DNA of 36,261 bases. It comes from SIG607 sp045590395 (GTDB taxonomy: Bacteria > Bacillota > Clostridia > Oscillospirales > Acutalibacteraceae). Position numbers and translations under genes: made by a program. This document shows positions 24,486 through 32,754 of the stretch, piece by piece (position 1 is the first letter of the stretch; each line of letters opens with the position of its first letter). The notes below the pieces were generated by a model. It worked only from the letters and a program-made list of their open reading frames with translations. It did not search any database and had not been told where the DNA came from. The stretch is from contig JAZNQX010000070.1 of NCBI GenBank assembly GCA_045590395.1, positions 1 to 36,261 of the forward strand, given 5' to 3'.

Positions 24486-24731
24486 TTGATTAAATTTTTT
24501 ATTATTATAATTATTTCTTGGTTGGTAGGAGTGTTTGGATGGGCTCAAATAATCGGGTGCATACAAAACATTTTCTATCGTAAAAGCCTTGTATTACCTC
24601 TAATCTTATGGGTAATTATTATGTGCGTTGTTGCATTTTTAGCTATATCAGTATTTGACAGTATGATTGCATTAATTATCGGTTACATAATATCTTTAAT
24701 TCAAGCATTGTTCACAGGGAAAATAGAATAA
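24486..24731 (+). CDS. Small hydrophobic membrane protein of unknown function
   Basis: This is an 81-residue frame with a TTG start and AAGGAAGG about 10 nt upstream. Three hydrophobic segments fill almost the whole length (about 2-20, 34-55 and 56-74), ending with a short charged tail. I do not recognise the family. It has its own promoter and a strong terminator, and lies divergent to the polyprotein fragment. Association with that gene, for example as an immunity-type protein, is only a guess from position. Confidence 0.6.
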   Translation: MIKFFIIIIISWLVGVFGWAQIIGCIQNIFYRKSLVLPLILWVIIMCVVAFLAISVFDSMIALIIGYIISLIQALFTGKIE

Positions 24732-24789
24732 CTTAAAATCTAATCATTTACTATTTTATAAACGCCAGTTGAATTTGATGCGATATAGT

Positions 24790-24824
24790 AACAACCTCTG
24801 AGACTATTGCTCAGAGGTTGTTTC
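24790..24824. terminator. Shared terminator between convergent genes
   Basis: Perfect 13 bp stem (24790-24802 / 24810-24822). It lies between the small membrane protein gene and the convergent unknown gene. Its 5' arm AACAACCTCTGAG is the same 13 bp as at 21691-21703. Confidence 0.82.
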
Positions 24825-24847
24825 ATTTTGTTTATTCACATTAATGA

Positions 24848-25642
24848 TTACTCGTCTTTTTCCAAGCTTTCTATTAATTTAGCAAAGCTTGTTCTAAAGA
24901 TTTCAGTATACATTTCTTCTTTCTTTTCATCAATTACTCCTTGCTTTTTATATTGACTAATAAACCCCGAGGCAGCTACATCCGCGCATGCTGTTAAATC
25001 ATCTATATTTTCGTTATTGCTTTTTAAAATTTCAAAAACACAAGCATTTGCAAAAGCATTAATATCATTGATTAATTCAGGAACATAACTTTCCGGTGTT
25101 GAAGTTTGATGTGCAATTTCATACAAATATGCTTCACCTATTTTTCCGTATATTTCATCAGTATTAGATTTTTTATCCAAATAATATTTCAAAGAAATAG
25201 ACATATCAAAAATCGAACTCATGTAAGCATTTTCACCGACAAGAACACGAAATACATCACCTATAGTTGTGCACACCACGTAAGCCAAACCACTTGCTTT
25301 TATCTTGACAGCGTATTCTTCTATTTCATCCAATAATCCTTGGGTTTCAGTTCTATCAGCACCGCTATACATTTGGTACGGTGCTATCTCGTTAAATGAT
25401 TTGATTATTTTTCTTGCACTATAAAAATAACTCACAACATCCATTGTTTTTTGTTGTTTGTTATTGTTATATTCTTTATAGAGTTTATAAACTTTTTCGA
25501 ATTGTTCTTCCGGCAAATTATGGTAAGCATCGGATAAATTTACCAACAAATTAACAATTTGACTTTCTGATAATTTTCCTTTACCCCCTACCCGTATTTT
25601 TTGCATAGTAATGGTTGCTTTTATGTTTTGTAAAAAACCCAT
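24848..25642 (-). CDS. Unknown helical protein, 264 residues
   Basis: I do not recognise this protein. It is soluble, mostly helical, and has a basic N-terminal segment (residues 1-25) and an acidic C-terminus. No Cys or His motif stands out. The ATG has a good GAGGAG ribosome site. It lies 25 bp after the radical SAM gene on the same strand, so it may be the tail of that operon. Its higher AT content and its neighbours suggest accessory DNA. Confidence 0.75.
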   Translation of the reverse strand: MGFLQNIKATITMQKIRVGGKGKLSESQIVNLLVNLSDAYHNLPEEQFEKVYKLYKEYNNNKQQKTMDVVSYFYSARKIIKSFNEIAPYQMYSGADRTETQGLLDEIEEYAVKIKASGLAYVVCTTIGDVFRVLVGENAYMSSIFDMSISLKYYLDKKSNTDEIYGKIGEAYLYEIAHQTSTPESYVPELINDINAFANACVFEILKSNNENIDDLTACADVAASGFISQYKKQGVIDEKKEEMYTEIFRTSFAKLIESLEKDE

Positions 25643-25667
25643 AATATACTCCTCAAATCATTCTTTT

Positions 25668-27323
25668 TTAACTTATATCAAATTTGACTTTTCTTATTAC
25701 ATATTTACCGTCTGTCTTTTTATCGTAATCAACATAGGCGCCGCAGTTTTCACTATACAGCAAAAAGGTTTTTCGCATAACGCCTTTTTCACGCTTTGTC
25801 TGCTCATTACCCTCTAAATACTGACGGAATTTTCGAAGTCTTTTATCCTCTCTCATAAGGCAGGACGGCAATGAATTTGACTTGATATTTACAGCATAAT
25901 CGCAAAGCAGTAAATCCCGAAGTTTTGTGCTGTCGCTTCCCTTTTCAAAGAAGGCATAAAGGCGGTTTGTATACTCATTTAAAGAACAGCTATCCATACC
26001 CGTAAACATACCGAGTTCAGATAAAGTATCAAATGGGTTTCTTTTCTGCACATTAAAAATATAATGGGCAGTACCCTTAAATCTACCGCTGTTTATAAAG
26101 CGCTCCAGCGCGTTTTCAAGACTATGAAGCATTGTAAGATTACTGCTACTCAGCCACGGAGTGCTTTTAACCTCATAGGGCGCACCTTCCTGATACTCGC
26201 AAGGATAATTTTCGGGTCTCTCTCGCATATCTGCGCCGTGAAGAAGTTTTAAAAAGCCAAGCTGCAGCATATCGGCATTAAGGTAAAAGGCGGTATTAAA
26301 GCTATCTCTAAAAGACTTAAAATCTTCAAAAGGAAGCCCTGCAATAAGGTCGATATGAATATGTATATTGCCAAGGTTTATTAATGCTTTAATATTTTCT
26401 TTAAGCCTTTTAGTATTGGTTTTGCGATTAATTGCCGCAAGGGTTTTGGCATTAAAGCTTTGCATACCTATTTCAAACTGTATAAGCCCTTTAGGCGCGG
26501 TTTTTAAAACTTCGAAATCATCAGTTTTAAGCAAATCTCCGCCTATTTCAAAATGAAAGCAGACGTCCTTTGGAATTTTGCCCCCGTAGTTTTCTATTAT
26601 AAAGCTCCAAATCGCTCTTGCCCGTTTACCGTTTGCATTAAAGGTACGGTCAACAAATTTAATTATTTTACTGCCCGAATTTGAAATATTAATTATATCC
26701 TCAAAAGCGCGTTCAAGAGGAAAAAACCGTACACCGCCACAGCGCCCCGAAAGGCAAAAAGCGCAGGAAAAAGGACAGCCACGGCTTGTTTCTATATAGG
26801 CGATTCTGCCGCCAAGATTTTCAAAATATTCCTTAGTATACGGATTATATGGCACAGTGTCTGTTACATTAGGTTCGCTTATTTTAAGACCTTTATTTTC
26901 TCTGAAGCAAAGTCCTTTAATTTCACTTAAATCGCCTTTACTGTACAGGGCATTTAAAAGGTGAGCAAAGGGCTGTTCACCCTCGCCCGAAACAACAAAA
27001 TCTATTTCTTTATTATCGCTTAGAATTTTATACGCGCAATAGGAAACCTCTGGCCCGCCAAGAACTAAGAGTGAATCCTTTAGTTTCTTTGTGAGCTGTA
27101 AAACCAAGGTGATATTCCAGATATAGCAGGAAAAAGCAACCACATCTGCCCTTTCGGCTTTAATGCGCTTTAAAACGGCGCTTATTTCCTCATTTACCGT
27201 TCCCTCAAGAACCTTTATCTTTATATCTTCAGGACAGTTTTTCTTTACACTGCTAAGCAGATACCAAGGGGATAAAGAAGAATGGATATACTGAGAATTT
27301 AAGGATACAATTACTACCTTCAT
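25668..27323 (-). CDS. B12-binding domain radical SAM protein (DUF4080-type)
   Basis: This 551-residue enzyme starts with a Rossmann-like cobalamin-binding domain (about 1-140, VVIVSLNSQYIHSSLSPWYL and the later LVLGGPEVSY). The radical SAM core follows, with SRGCPFSCAFCLSG (near 187-200) giving the CxxxCxxC cluster site. Downstream sections include FEIGMQSFN and HIDLIAGLPFE, typical of B12 radical SAM enzymes of the BchE/oxidoreductase class. The C-terminal ~150 residues match the DUF4080 extension. The reaction is unknown, likely a methylation or ring chemistry. It overlaps trmB by 4 bp (ATGA), so the two are translationally coupled. Confidence 0.88.
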   Translation of the reverse strand: MKVVIVSLNSQYIHSSLSPWYLLSSVKKNCPEDIKIKVLEGTVNEEISAVLKRIKAERADVVAFSCYIWNITLVLQLTKKLKDSLLVLGGPEVSYCAYKILSDNKEIDFVVSGEGEQPFAHLLNALYSKGDLSEIKGLCFRENKGLKISEPNVTDTVPYNPYTKEYFENLGGRIAYIETSRGCPFSCAFCLSGRCGGVRFFPLERAFEDIINISNSGSKIIKFVDRTFNANGKRARAIWSFIIENYGGKIPKDVCFHFEIGGDLLKTDDFEVLKTAPKGLIQFEIGMQSFNAKTLAAINRKTNTKRLKENIKALINLGNIHIHIDLIAGLPFEDFKSFRDSFNTAFYLNADMLQLGFLKLLHGADMRERPENYPCEYQEGAPYEVKSTPWLSSSNLTMLHSLENALERFINSGRFKGTAHYIFNVQKRNPFDTLSELGMFTGMDSCSLNEYTNRLYAFFEKGSDSTKLRDLLLCDYAVNIKSNSLPSCLMREDKRLRKFRQYLEGNEQTKREKGVMRKTFLLYSENCGAYVDYDKKTDGKYVIRKVKFDIS

Positions 27324-27985
27324 TTTTTCAGATACGCCTCAAGTCTGTATATAGGAAAGCCGAGGGAAGAAAACCTTTCCTCATATTCCGTTACAATATT
27401 GCCTTCAAAATCACTGCTGTGTAAATCAAGGGAAATATTCTGCAGTGTATAACCATAGTCGCTTAAGGTTTCAAGCGAATATTCAAAAAAGCCTCGGTTA
27501 TCGGTCTTCTGGTGAATCTCGGCGCCGTCGGTCAGAATTTTATCGTAAATTGCAAGGAAATGAGGCGCTGTAAGTCTATGTGAAGCGTAAGCTTTTTTAG
27601 GAAAGGGACAGGAAAAGTTAAGATATATTCTGTCAATGCTGTTTTCCTTAATATATTTAGGCAGATATTCGGCGCCGCATTTTAAAAAACGGACATTAGG
27701 AAGCTCTTTACATTTTTCGCAGGCGGTAACTATTACATTAGAGCTTTTTTCTACTGCAAAATAGTTGATATCAGGGTTCTGCTTTGCAATTTCACAAACA
27801 AACTGCCCTTTACCGCAACCCACCTCAAGATGAACAGGGTTAGAGTTACCGAAAAGCTCTTTAAAATCAATATATTCTGGCTTTTCTGCCGCATTCTTAT
27901 AGTTTCTGTCATCGGTATATTTTATAAGCAGATTAGAACAAAGAGAAAGCTTTTCTTCAAGGTTCTTCTTTTTTCTCATTCTCAT
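27320..27985 (-). CDS. trmB: tRNA (guanine46-N7)-methyltransferase
   Basis: This 221-residue SAM enzyme methylates G46 in the tRNA variable loop. The SAM site is LEVGCGKGQFVCEIA (near 55-70), followed by FAVEKS. The family motif usually written NFxDPWPKK is NFSCPFPKK here (near 124-132), with Cys in place of the conserved Asp and Phe in place of Trp. The late TEYEERF is standard. The basic start and the AGAGGTG ribosome site support 27985. It is the first gene of a short operon with the radical SAM protein. Confidence 0.9.
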   Translation of the reverse strand: MRMRKKKNLEEKLSLCSNLLIKYTDDRNYKNAAEKPEYIDFKELFGNSNPVHLEVGCGKGQFVCEIAKQNPDINYFAVEKSSNVIVTACEKCKELPNVRFLKCGAEYLPKYIKENSIDRIYLNFSCPFPKKAYASHRLTAPHFLAIYDKILTDGAEIHQKTDNRGFFEYSLETLSDYGYTLQNISLDLHSSDFEGNIVTEYEERFSSLGFPIYRLEAYLKK

Positions 27986-28063
27986 AAGGCAAACACCTCT
28001 TATTTTTGATGAATTTATAATACCTCAAAAAAGGCGTGTTGTCAATTTGAAAGCACAAAACTA

Positions 28064-28092
28064 TTGACTTTTACAGGTCGTTATATTATAAT
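28064..28092 (+). promoter_or_regulatory. Promoter of the tRNA-Pro gene
   Basis: TTGACT (28064-28069), a 17 bp spacer and TATAAT (28087-28092), 16 bp before the mature tRNA. Confidence 0.85.
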
Positions 28093-28107
28093 AGCAAAGA
28101 CATATTT

Positions 28108-28184
28108 CGAGGTGTGGCTCAGTTTGGTAGAGCGCTGCGTTCGGGACGCAGAGGTCGTGGGTTCGAATCCCGTCACCTCGACCA
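28108..28184 (+). tRNA. tRNA-Pro, anticodon CGG
   Basis: This is a 77-nt cloverleaf. The acceptor stem is CGAGGTG/CACCTCG, the anticodon arm is CTGCG-TTCGGGA-CGCAG with anticodon CGG, the T-loop is GTTCGAATC, and CCA is encoded. It reads codon CCG. Confidence 0.95.
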
Positions 28185-28191
28185 AAATCAA

Positions 28192-28224
28192 AAAATCCGC
28201 TGATGAAAATCGGCGGATTTTTGA
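28192..28224 (+). terminator. Terminator after tRNA-Pro
   Basis: 13 bp stem (28192-28204 / 28209-28221, one G-U) with a T-rich 3' side, 8 bp after the CCA end. Confidence 0.82.
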
Positions 28225-28317
28225 TTTTGTACTATTCATTTTTCATTATTAAATATTCATCATTCATTAAAACGGGTTTTCTTACCGTTAATACTCTAAC
28301 ATTTGTTTGATATCTGT

Positions 28318-29754
28318 TTACATATTAACAGAATACTCCTTCTTGAAGCCGTGGGCGCCGAATATCTGCCACTGCCCAACACCAAGTCTTTGCAAAATCG
28401 CTTTTCTTTCTTCCAAACATAATTTAGAGTCTGTATCAACAGAAGTCATAAGTATTGGTGCATATTGATTATATTCAGCTTGCTCTGCCGTTAATCCGTG
28501 AGTATTGATATAGATGTCGCCCGTAAAAGCAATGTGCTTTGAATAGTCTATCAATACAATCTCACCCGGCAAATGTCCGCCCTTACCCTCATATACCTCA
28601 AAATGCAATTCCTCAAAATCAAAGAAGCCGATTTGTGTAAGAGGTTCGGTCAAATTCTGAACATCACTCCATAGTGTTGTTATTTTATCGGGACTTACAG
28701 CTTGATATGAGGTTAAAATTTTGCAAATATTTATATACGGCTTGTTGAGAGGATTTAACTCTCTGTATCCATTCTTACCTTCATATTCATTTGCAAGACA
28801 TTTTGCCGTCTTTGCGCTTGAAATCACTTTATCAAACAGAGGAAGCAAACCGCAATGGTCAACATCGGCGTGGGTTATCAAAATTGTTTTCTCCATTAGT
28901 TCAAACTCGGGAAGAAGGTTTTTGAAAATATCAATCATCTCGTCACTGTAACAAGCATATCCGCTATCAACAAATAACACCTTATCATTACTTTTTATGA
29001 TTGAAGTATTACTTCCGCAAGGTGGCTCAATAAGTATTATTTCGGTATTATCCGTTATCTTATGAGTGCTGATGCGCGGATTAAAGTTTTTGCCCTTTGA
29101 CGCGCCAAGAAGCTCTGCAAACTTGCTGATACTGTCAAAGGTTCGGTAAGGAGATAACCCTTGTTCGTCAAGCGTCTGCATAGCGAGGTTTACATGTACC
29201 AGCAATTCACGGCTCACTTCTTCCGGAAGCCCCATTGTCTGAGACAGCCCCATAACATAGGTGTTATAGAAAATGCTGTTATCGTACACCTTTTCCGAAC
29301 TGTTATAGTTAATAACCCGTACCTTGCAAAGTTTTTCCGCTTCCTTTAGAAACTTTGCAATTTTATCCGAATCATCAACATATAAACCCATTTTGAAATA
29401 CTGATAATCCGTTCCGTTTTCTTGAGAGCTGATGTAGGATATATTAAAATTAAATTCATTTATAAGCTCTAATACATTAGTCACACTTCCGGGAACATCG
29501 GGAAGGCAAAACTCTATTAACACAATACTCTTTTTATTTGTATTACTCTGTAAATATCCTATTTTTTCAAGCTCGGTATCGGCTTTCTTTAATTGCTGTT
29601 CTGTGCCTTCTGCATCAATAAACAAGGTGTGTGAATCTACCGCTTTATTATAGCTTACACGGGTGATGTTTATACCCAACTCGGAAAAAAATTTACTTGC
29701 TTTCAAAAAAGCACCAATATGATTTGGCATAGAAGTTACATATGTCTTTTTCAT
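28318..29754 (-). CDS. Two ACT domains fused to an MBL-fold hydrolase
   Basis: This 478-residue protein has two N-terminal ACT domains (about 1-70 and 75-150). They show the usual DVPGSVTNVLELINEFNFNI pattern of amino-acid-sensing regulatory domains. A linker of about 80 residues leads to an MBL domain (from about 225). The metal motif there is THADVDHCG, that is HxDxDH where most MBL enzymes have HxHxDH. GGHLPGE and FTGDIYINTHG follow. The enzyme is probably cytoplasmic and controlled by an amino acid or related ligand. It lies downstream of, and likely with, the LysR gene, and near a TRAP permease. A role in handling the substrate imported by that permease is an inference. Confidence 0.85.
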   Translation of the reverse strand: MKKTYVTSMPNHIGAFLKASKFFSELGINITRVSYNKAVDSHTLFIDAEGTEQQLKKADTELEKIGYLQSNTNKKSIVLIEFCLPDVPGSVTNVLELINEFNFNISYISSQENGTDYQYFKMGLYVDDSDKIAKFLKEAEKLCKVRVINYNSSEKVYDNSIFYNTYVMGLSQTMGLPEEVSRELLVHVNLAMQTLDEQGLSPYRTFDSISKFAELLGASKGKNFNPRISTHKITDNTEIILIEPPCGSNTSIIKSNDKVLFVDSGYACYSDEMIDIFKNLLPEFELMEKTILITHADVDHCGLLPLFDKVISSAKTAKCLANEYEGKNGYRELNPLNKPYINICKILTSYQAVSPDKITTLWSDVQNLTEPLTQIGFFDFEELHFEVYEGKGGHLPGEIVLIDYSKHIAFTGDIYINTHGLTAEQAEYNQYAPILMTSVDTDSKLCLEERKAILQRLGVGQWQIFGAHGFKKEYSVNM

Positions 29755-29808
29755 TGTCTACCCTCGTTCATCTGTGATTTGTTTCATCAGCAGATTTTTA
29801 TATTTCAT

Positions 29809-30708
29809 TTATTTGCCGGTTAGTAAACCAATTGCAAAGTCTGCATATGGGGTGCGCACCTGTCCCCGTCGGGTAACAATAACAGGCTGGCGGGAATAAA
29901 GGTTGCTCTTAACAATATATAATGACAGATTATCGTCAAAATTCTGACTACGTACGAACTGCAAAGGCAGTAACGCTACTCCCACCCCTGCTCTTGCCAT
30001 AGCCCAGGCAGTTGCAACTCCGTTTACTTCGGCGGCGATTGTAGGATATGCATTAAAGGTGGTGCACAAACCGTCAAACAGCTGACGAAGTTCCTGACCG
30101 GAACTAAGCACTACAAAAGGCAAATTTTCAAATTCTTTGAAATCTACCGTCACGTATTTTCCATCATTAGCAACAGGTAAATCACCCACCATAGTATTGT
30201 GAACCGCCAACACCAATGTATCAGGCTCTAATGGTGTTACATCAAACAAGGATGTGTCCACCGGCAGATTAACAACAGCAAAATCATACTTTCCCTCGGC
30301 TGCTTCTTTACGCAGTTGGGTGCTGGTAACCTCTTGCAATGATACTTGAACACCGGGATAACGGCTACGCATCTGCTTTACCAGTTCAGGCATAAGATAC
30401 AGACTGCGAAAGGGAGTTACACCAATAACAAGGCGTCCGTTTTCTCCGGAACTGAATTGACCCAGTGCTTTGCGCAGTTGTTCCTCTTTATATACCAGTT
30501 CTTTTGCATTGCGAACAAAATACTCTCCTGCAGGTGTCAAGGTTAAGGGTGAATGATTGCGGTCAAACAGTTTAACACCCAGTTCATTTTCAATGTGCTG
30601 TATCTGCTTACTAAGTGCAGGCTGAGTAATGCCAAGTTGTTCTGCCACCTGAGAAAAGCTTAGTGTTTCTGATAGCGCCAAAACGTATTGTATTTGTTTT
30701 GTATTCAT
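29809..30708 (-). CDS. LysR-type transcriptional regulator
   Basis: This is 299 residues from the ATG at 30708, which has AAGGTG 8 nt upstream; a TTG two codons earlier is less likely. The N-terminal winged helix (about 5-65, with LSETLSFSQVAEQLGITQPALSKQI) is typical of LysR, as is the effector-binding domain after residue 90. It is divergent from the TRAP-type permease genes across a 187 bp gap that contains inverted repeats, so it probably controls them and itself. Confidence 0.92.
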   Translation of the reverse strand: MNTKQIQYVLALSETLSFSQVAEQLGITQPALSKQIQHIENELGVKLFDRNHSPLTLTPAGEYFVRNAKELVYKEEQLRKALGQFSSGENGRLVIGVTPFRSLYLMPELVKQMRSRYPGVQVSLQEVTSTQLRKEAAEGKYDFAVVNLPVDTSLFDVTPLEPDTLVLAVHNTMVGDLPVANDGKYVTVDFKEFENLPFVVLSSGQELRQLFDGLCTTFNAYPTIAAEVNGVATAWAMARAGVGVALLPLQFVRSQNFDDNLSLYIVKSNLYSRQPVIVTRRGQVRTPYADFAIGLLTGK

Positions 30709-30747
30709 TCTCAATCACCTTCTTGTCACGAAATACATATATCTTTA

Positions 30748-30777
30748 TTTTTATGATACATCTTCACATCATAAAAA
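30748..30777. promoter_or_regulatory. Inverted repeat, candidate LysR operator
   Basis: TTTTTATGAT (30748-30757) and ATCATAAAAA (30768-30777) form a perfect 10 bp inverted repeat with a 10 bp spacer in the LysR/permease gap. It fits a LysR recognition site upstream of the permease promoter. Confidence 0.55.
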
Positions 30778-30810
30778 TCAACATATTATTACTAAAAATT
30801 ATAATTTCTA

Positions 30811-30856
30811 TTGACAAAATGGAATAAGACGACTATAATATTCCTTGTTAGGAATA
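30811..30856 (+). promoter_or_regulatory. Permease promoter with overlapping GGAATA half-sites
   Basis: TTGACA (30811-30816), 17 bp, TATAAT (30834-30839). GGAATA at 30821 and 30851 and TATTCC at 30839 form two inverted repeats over the spacer and start site. They could bind the LysR protein or another repressor. Confidence 0.65.
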
Positions 30857-30895
30857 ATTCTTATAACCTAAAATTCATCATAAGGAGTTTTCGCT

Positions 30896-32260
30896 ATGGA
30901 ATCTTTACTGTACTTAGGTATTATGCTGGCAGTCATCTGTATATGGTTCTTAGCCTTTAAGCGTCCCGTTTACGAGGCTGTTCTTTTGGCATTTATCGTG
31001 CTTTTGGCTGTTACAGGTACATGGAACAACGTTTCAACCTACATAAATGAGGGCTTATCAACCTCTCTGCTTTATTCAATGGTTGCATTTGTTGCTATGT
31101 CTATTCTTCTTACTAAAACAAAAATTGTTGATAGCTGTATTGCTGTCATCCTGTCCTTGATTGGACGAATAAGAGGCGGCGCAGGATATACTGCTATTGT
31201 TGCCAGTGCTTTTATGGGTGCACTATCAGGCTCAGGCCCCGGTAATGTAATGGCTACCGGTACCTTGACTATTCCTGCTATGAAGCGTTCCGGCTTCCCA
31301 GCTGAGTTGGCCGCCAATATTGAATCAAATGCCAGTTATTTAGGCAATATGATTCCGCCTTCATCTAATATAGTAGCGGCAATGGCTGCCTTTACAACCT
31401 TTGCTGCAGGAGCCGGAATTGCCGATGTTACACAAGGCCAGTTCTGGATTGTGCTATGGGGTATTTCCTTTTGGTTTATTGCACAGCGCTTAATTATGGT
31501 ATGGGCTTTCTGCAGATACTATAAGGTAAAACCCATTAGTAAGGAAGAACTTCCCAGTCTTAAAGAAACCTTCAAGGCCGGTTGGCAGGCTTTGCTATTG
31601 CCTGTTATTATTCTGTTGCCTTTCATTTTGGATGCAGCTTTTTCCGGCAGTTTCTTCACAGTACGTCTTGGTACAGAGGGCGCCAAGTACTTATCTAAGT
31701 CTGTACTGTTATTCGTCGCAGGTATCTCTTCTATTTATGCCTGTCTTATTGTAAAGGATAAATCCACCATTACTCCGAATAAGATTGCAAAAATGTTTGC
31801 AAACGGTGTTAAGTCAATTTCCCCTGCTATCGGCGTATGTGTATTCGGTTATATGATTGGTGCAATGTTTAGTGACCTTGGCGTTGCCGAAAAGCTGGGT
31901 GAGTTAATGGCTACCTGGAATTTTGGTAAATTTGGTATGGTACTGGCTATCTGTGCCATTACCTGTGTAATGGGTATGGTTGTACCGGGCTCTTCACAGG
32001 TGGTTATATTCGGACCTGTTTTTATCACCTTGCTTTCAAACGTAGGTGTTAATCCCTTATTAGCGGCTGCAATGCTCCCCTGTATTTGCGGTGTTATGTG
32101 CGGCATTACTCCGCCTCTTGGTCTGGGTATGTACGCAGGTATGACTATTGCTCAGTCCGATTTCAGCAAAACCTTTAAAAACAATTTATGGTGGGTGGCC
32201 GCCCAATTCATTTTACAGGTTGTCGTACTGATGGGCTGGTTGCCTATCTTCGGATTATAA
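30896..32260 (+). CDS. TRAP-type large permease (DctM-like)
   Basis: This 454-residue integral membrane protein has about 12 predicted helices. The segment around SGSGPGNVMATGTLTIPAM and SNASYLGNMIPPSSN (about 108-160) carries the conserved DctM substrate/Na+ site pattern. A second such repeat appears near 360-410 (GMVVPGSSQVVIFGP and GITPPLGLGMY). This two-fold pattern is typical of ion-transporter-superfamily permeases. The start is ATG with AAGGAG. No DctP binding protein is present, and the small partner is not a classical DctQ. The substrate is an organic acid by family; the exact one is unknown. Confidence 0.85.
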   Translation: MESLLYLGIMLAVICIWFLAFKRPVYEAVLLAFIVLLAVTGTWNNVSTYINEGLSTSLLYSMVAFVAMSILLTKTKIVDSCIAVILSLIGRIRGGAGYTAIVASAFMGALSGSGPGNVMATGTLTIPAMKRSGFPAELAANIESNASYLGNMIPPSSNIVAAMAAFTTFAAGAGIADVTQGQFWIVLWGISFWFIAQRLIMVWAFCRYYKVKPISKEELPSLKETFKAGWQALLLPVIILLPFILDAAFSGSFFTVRLGTEGAKYLSKSVLLFVAGISSIYACLIVKDKSTITPNKIAKMFANGVKSISPAIGVCVFGYMIGAMFSDLGVAEKLGELMATWNFGKFGMVLAICAITCVMGMVVPGSSQVVIFGPVFITLLSNVGVNPLLAAAMLPCICGVMCGITPPLGLGMYAGMTIAQSDFSKTFKNNLWWVAAQFILQVVVLMGWLPIFGL

Positions 32261-32273
32261 GGGAGGAAATGCT

Positions 32274-32567
32274 ATGAAAGAATTTTGCAAAAAGCTATCT
32301 AATGTGCTTAAGACTATTTTTGGTTACGGTATAATGATTTCATTGTTTGCCGGAGGCCTTACCTTCTTTGGTTATGTAGCCGCCCTTATTATCGGCGGTG
32401 ATGTAGCTACCGCTATTTGTGCCTTTATCTACAAAAACATAATTCCTTATATCATTTATCTGTCTGTTCTTATGGTGTTGCTTGGTCTGGTTGCTATGTA
32501 TCTTGCAGGCGAAAAGGCACTGACCCCCGAAAAGAAACATAGACAAAAGCACGAAGGCGAAGTTTAA
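32274..32567 (+). CDS. Small two-helix membrane partner of the permease
   Basis: This 97-residue protein has two hydrophobic helices (about 17-40 and 56-78) and a charged C-terminal tail (PEKKHRQKHEG). It starts 13 bp after the permease gene with a GGGAGG ribosome site, so it is co-expressed. It takes the place of the DctQ small subunit but is shorter (97 residues against ~160). No enzymatic motif is seen. Confidence 0.75.
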   Translation: MKEFCKKLSNVLKTIFGYGIMISLFAGGLTFFGYVAALIIGGDVATAICAFIYKNIIPYIIYLSVLMVLLGLVAMYLAGEKALTPEKKHRQKHEGEV

Positions 32568-32588
32568 TATTTTTAAAGCATTAAATAA

Positions 32589-32638
32589 CAAGAACCGCAC
32601 AAATTGGGACAGTCCAATGTTATGCGGTTCTTGTTTTT
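32589..32638 (+). terminator. Terminator of the permease operon
   Basis: 11 bp stem (32589-32599 / 32623-32633) with an inner ATTGG/CCAAT stem and a T run at 32634-32639. Confidence 0.88.
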
Positions 32639-32684
32639 TGTTATTCAGTATCCATATAGCCATTTCACTATCAATACTCCGGAT

Positions 32685-32713
32685 TTGACTTTTTCAGTAA
32701 AAAGATATAAAAT
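32685..32713 (+). promoter_or_regulatory. Promoter of the ymdB-like gene
   Basis: TTGACT (32685-32690), a 17 bp spacer and TAAAAT (32708-32713), 41 bp before the start codon. Confidence 0.7.
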
Positions 32714-32754
32714 AGTAGTGTATGCAATAATCTATATAGAAAGTAATATAATTT

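Noticed and set aside
24357..24566. 69-codon minus-strand frame
   Set aside because: It overlaps the promoter and start of the small membrane protein gene, with no ribosome site or recognisable domain.
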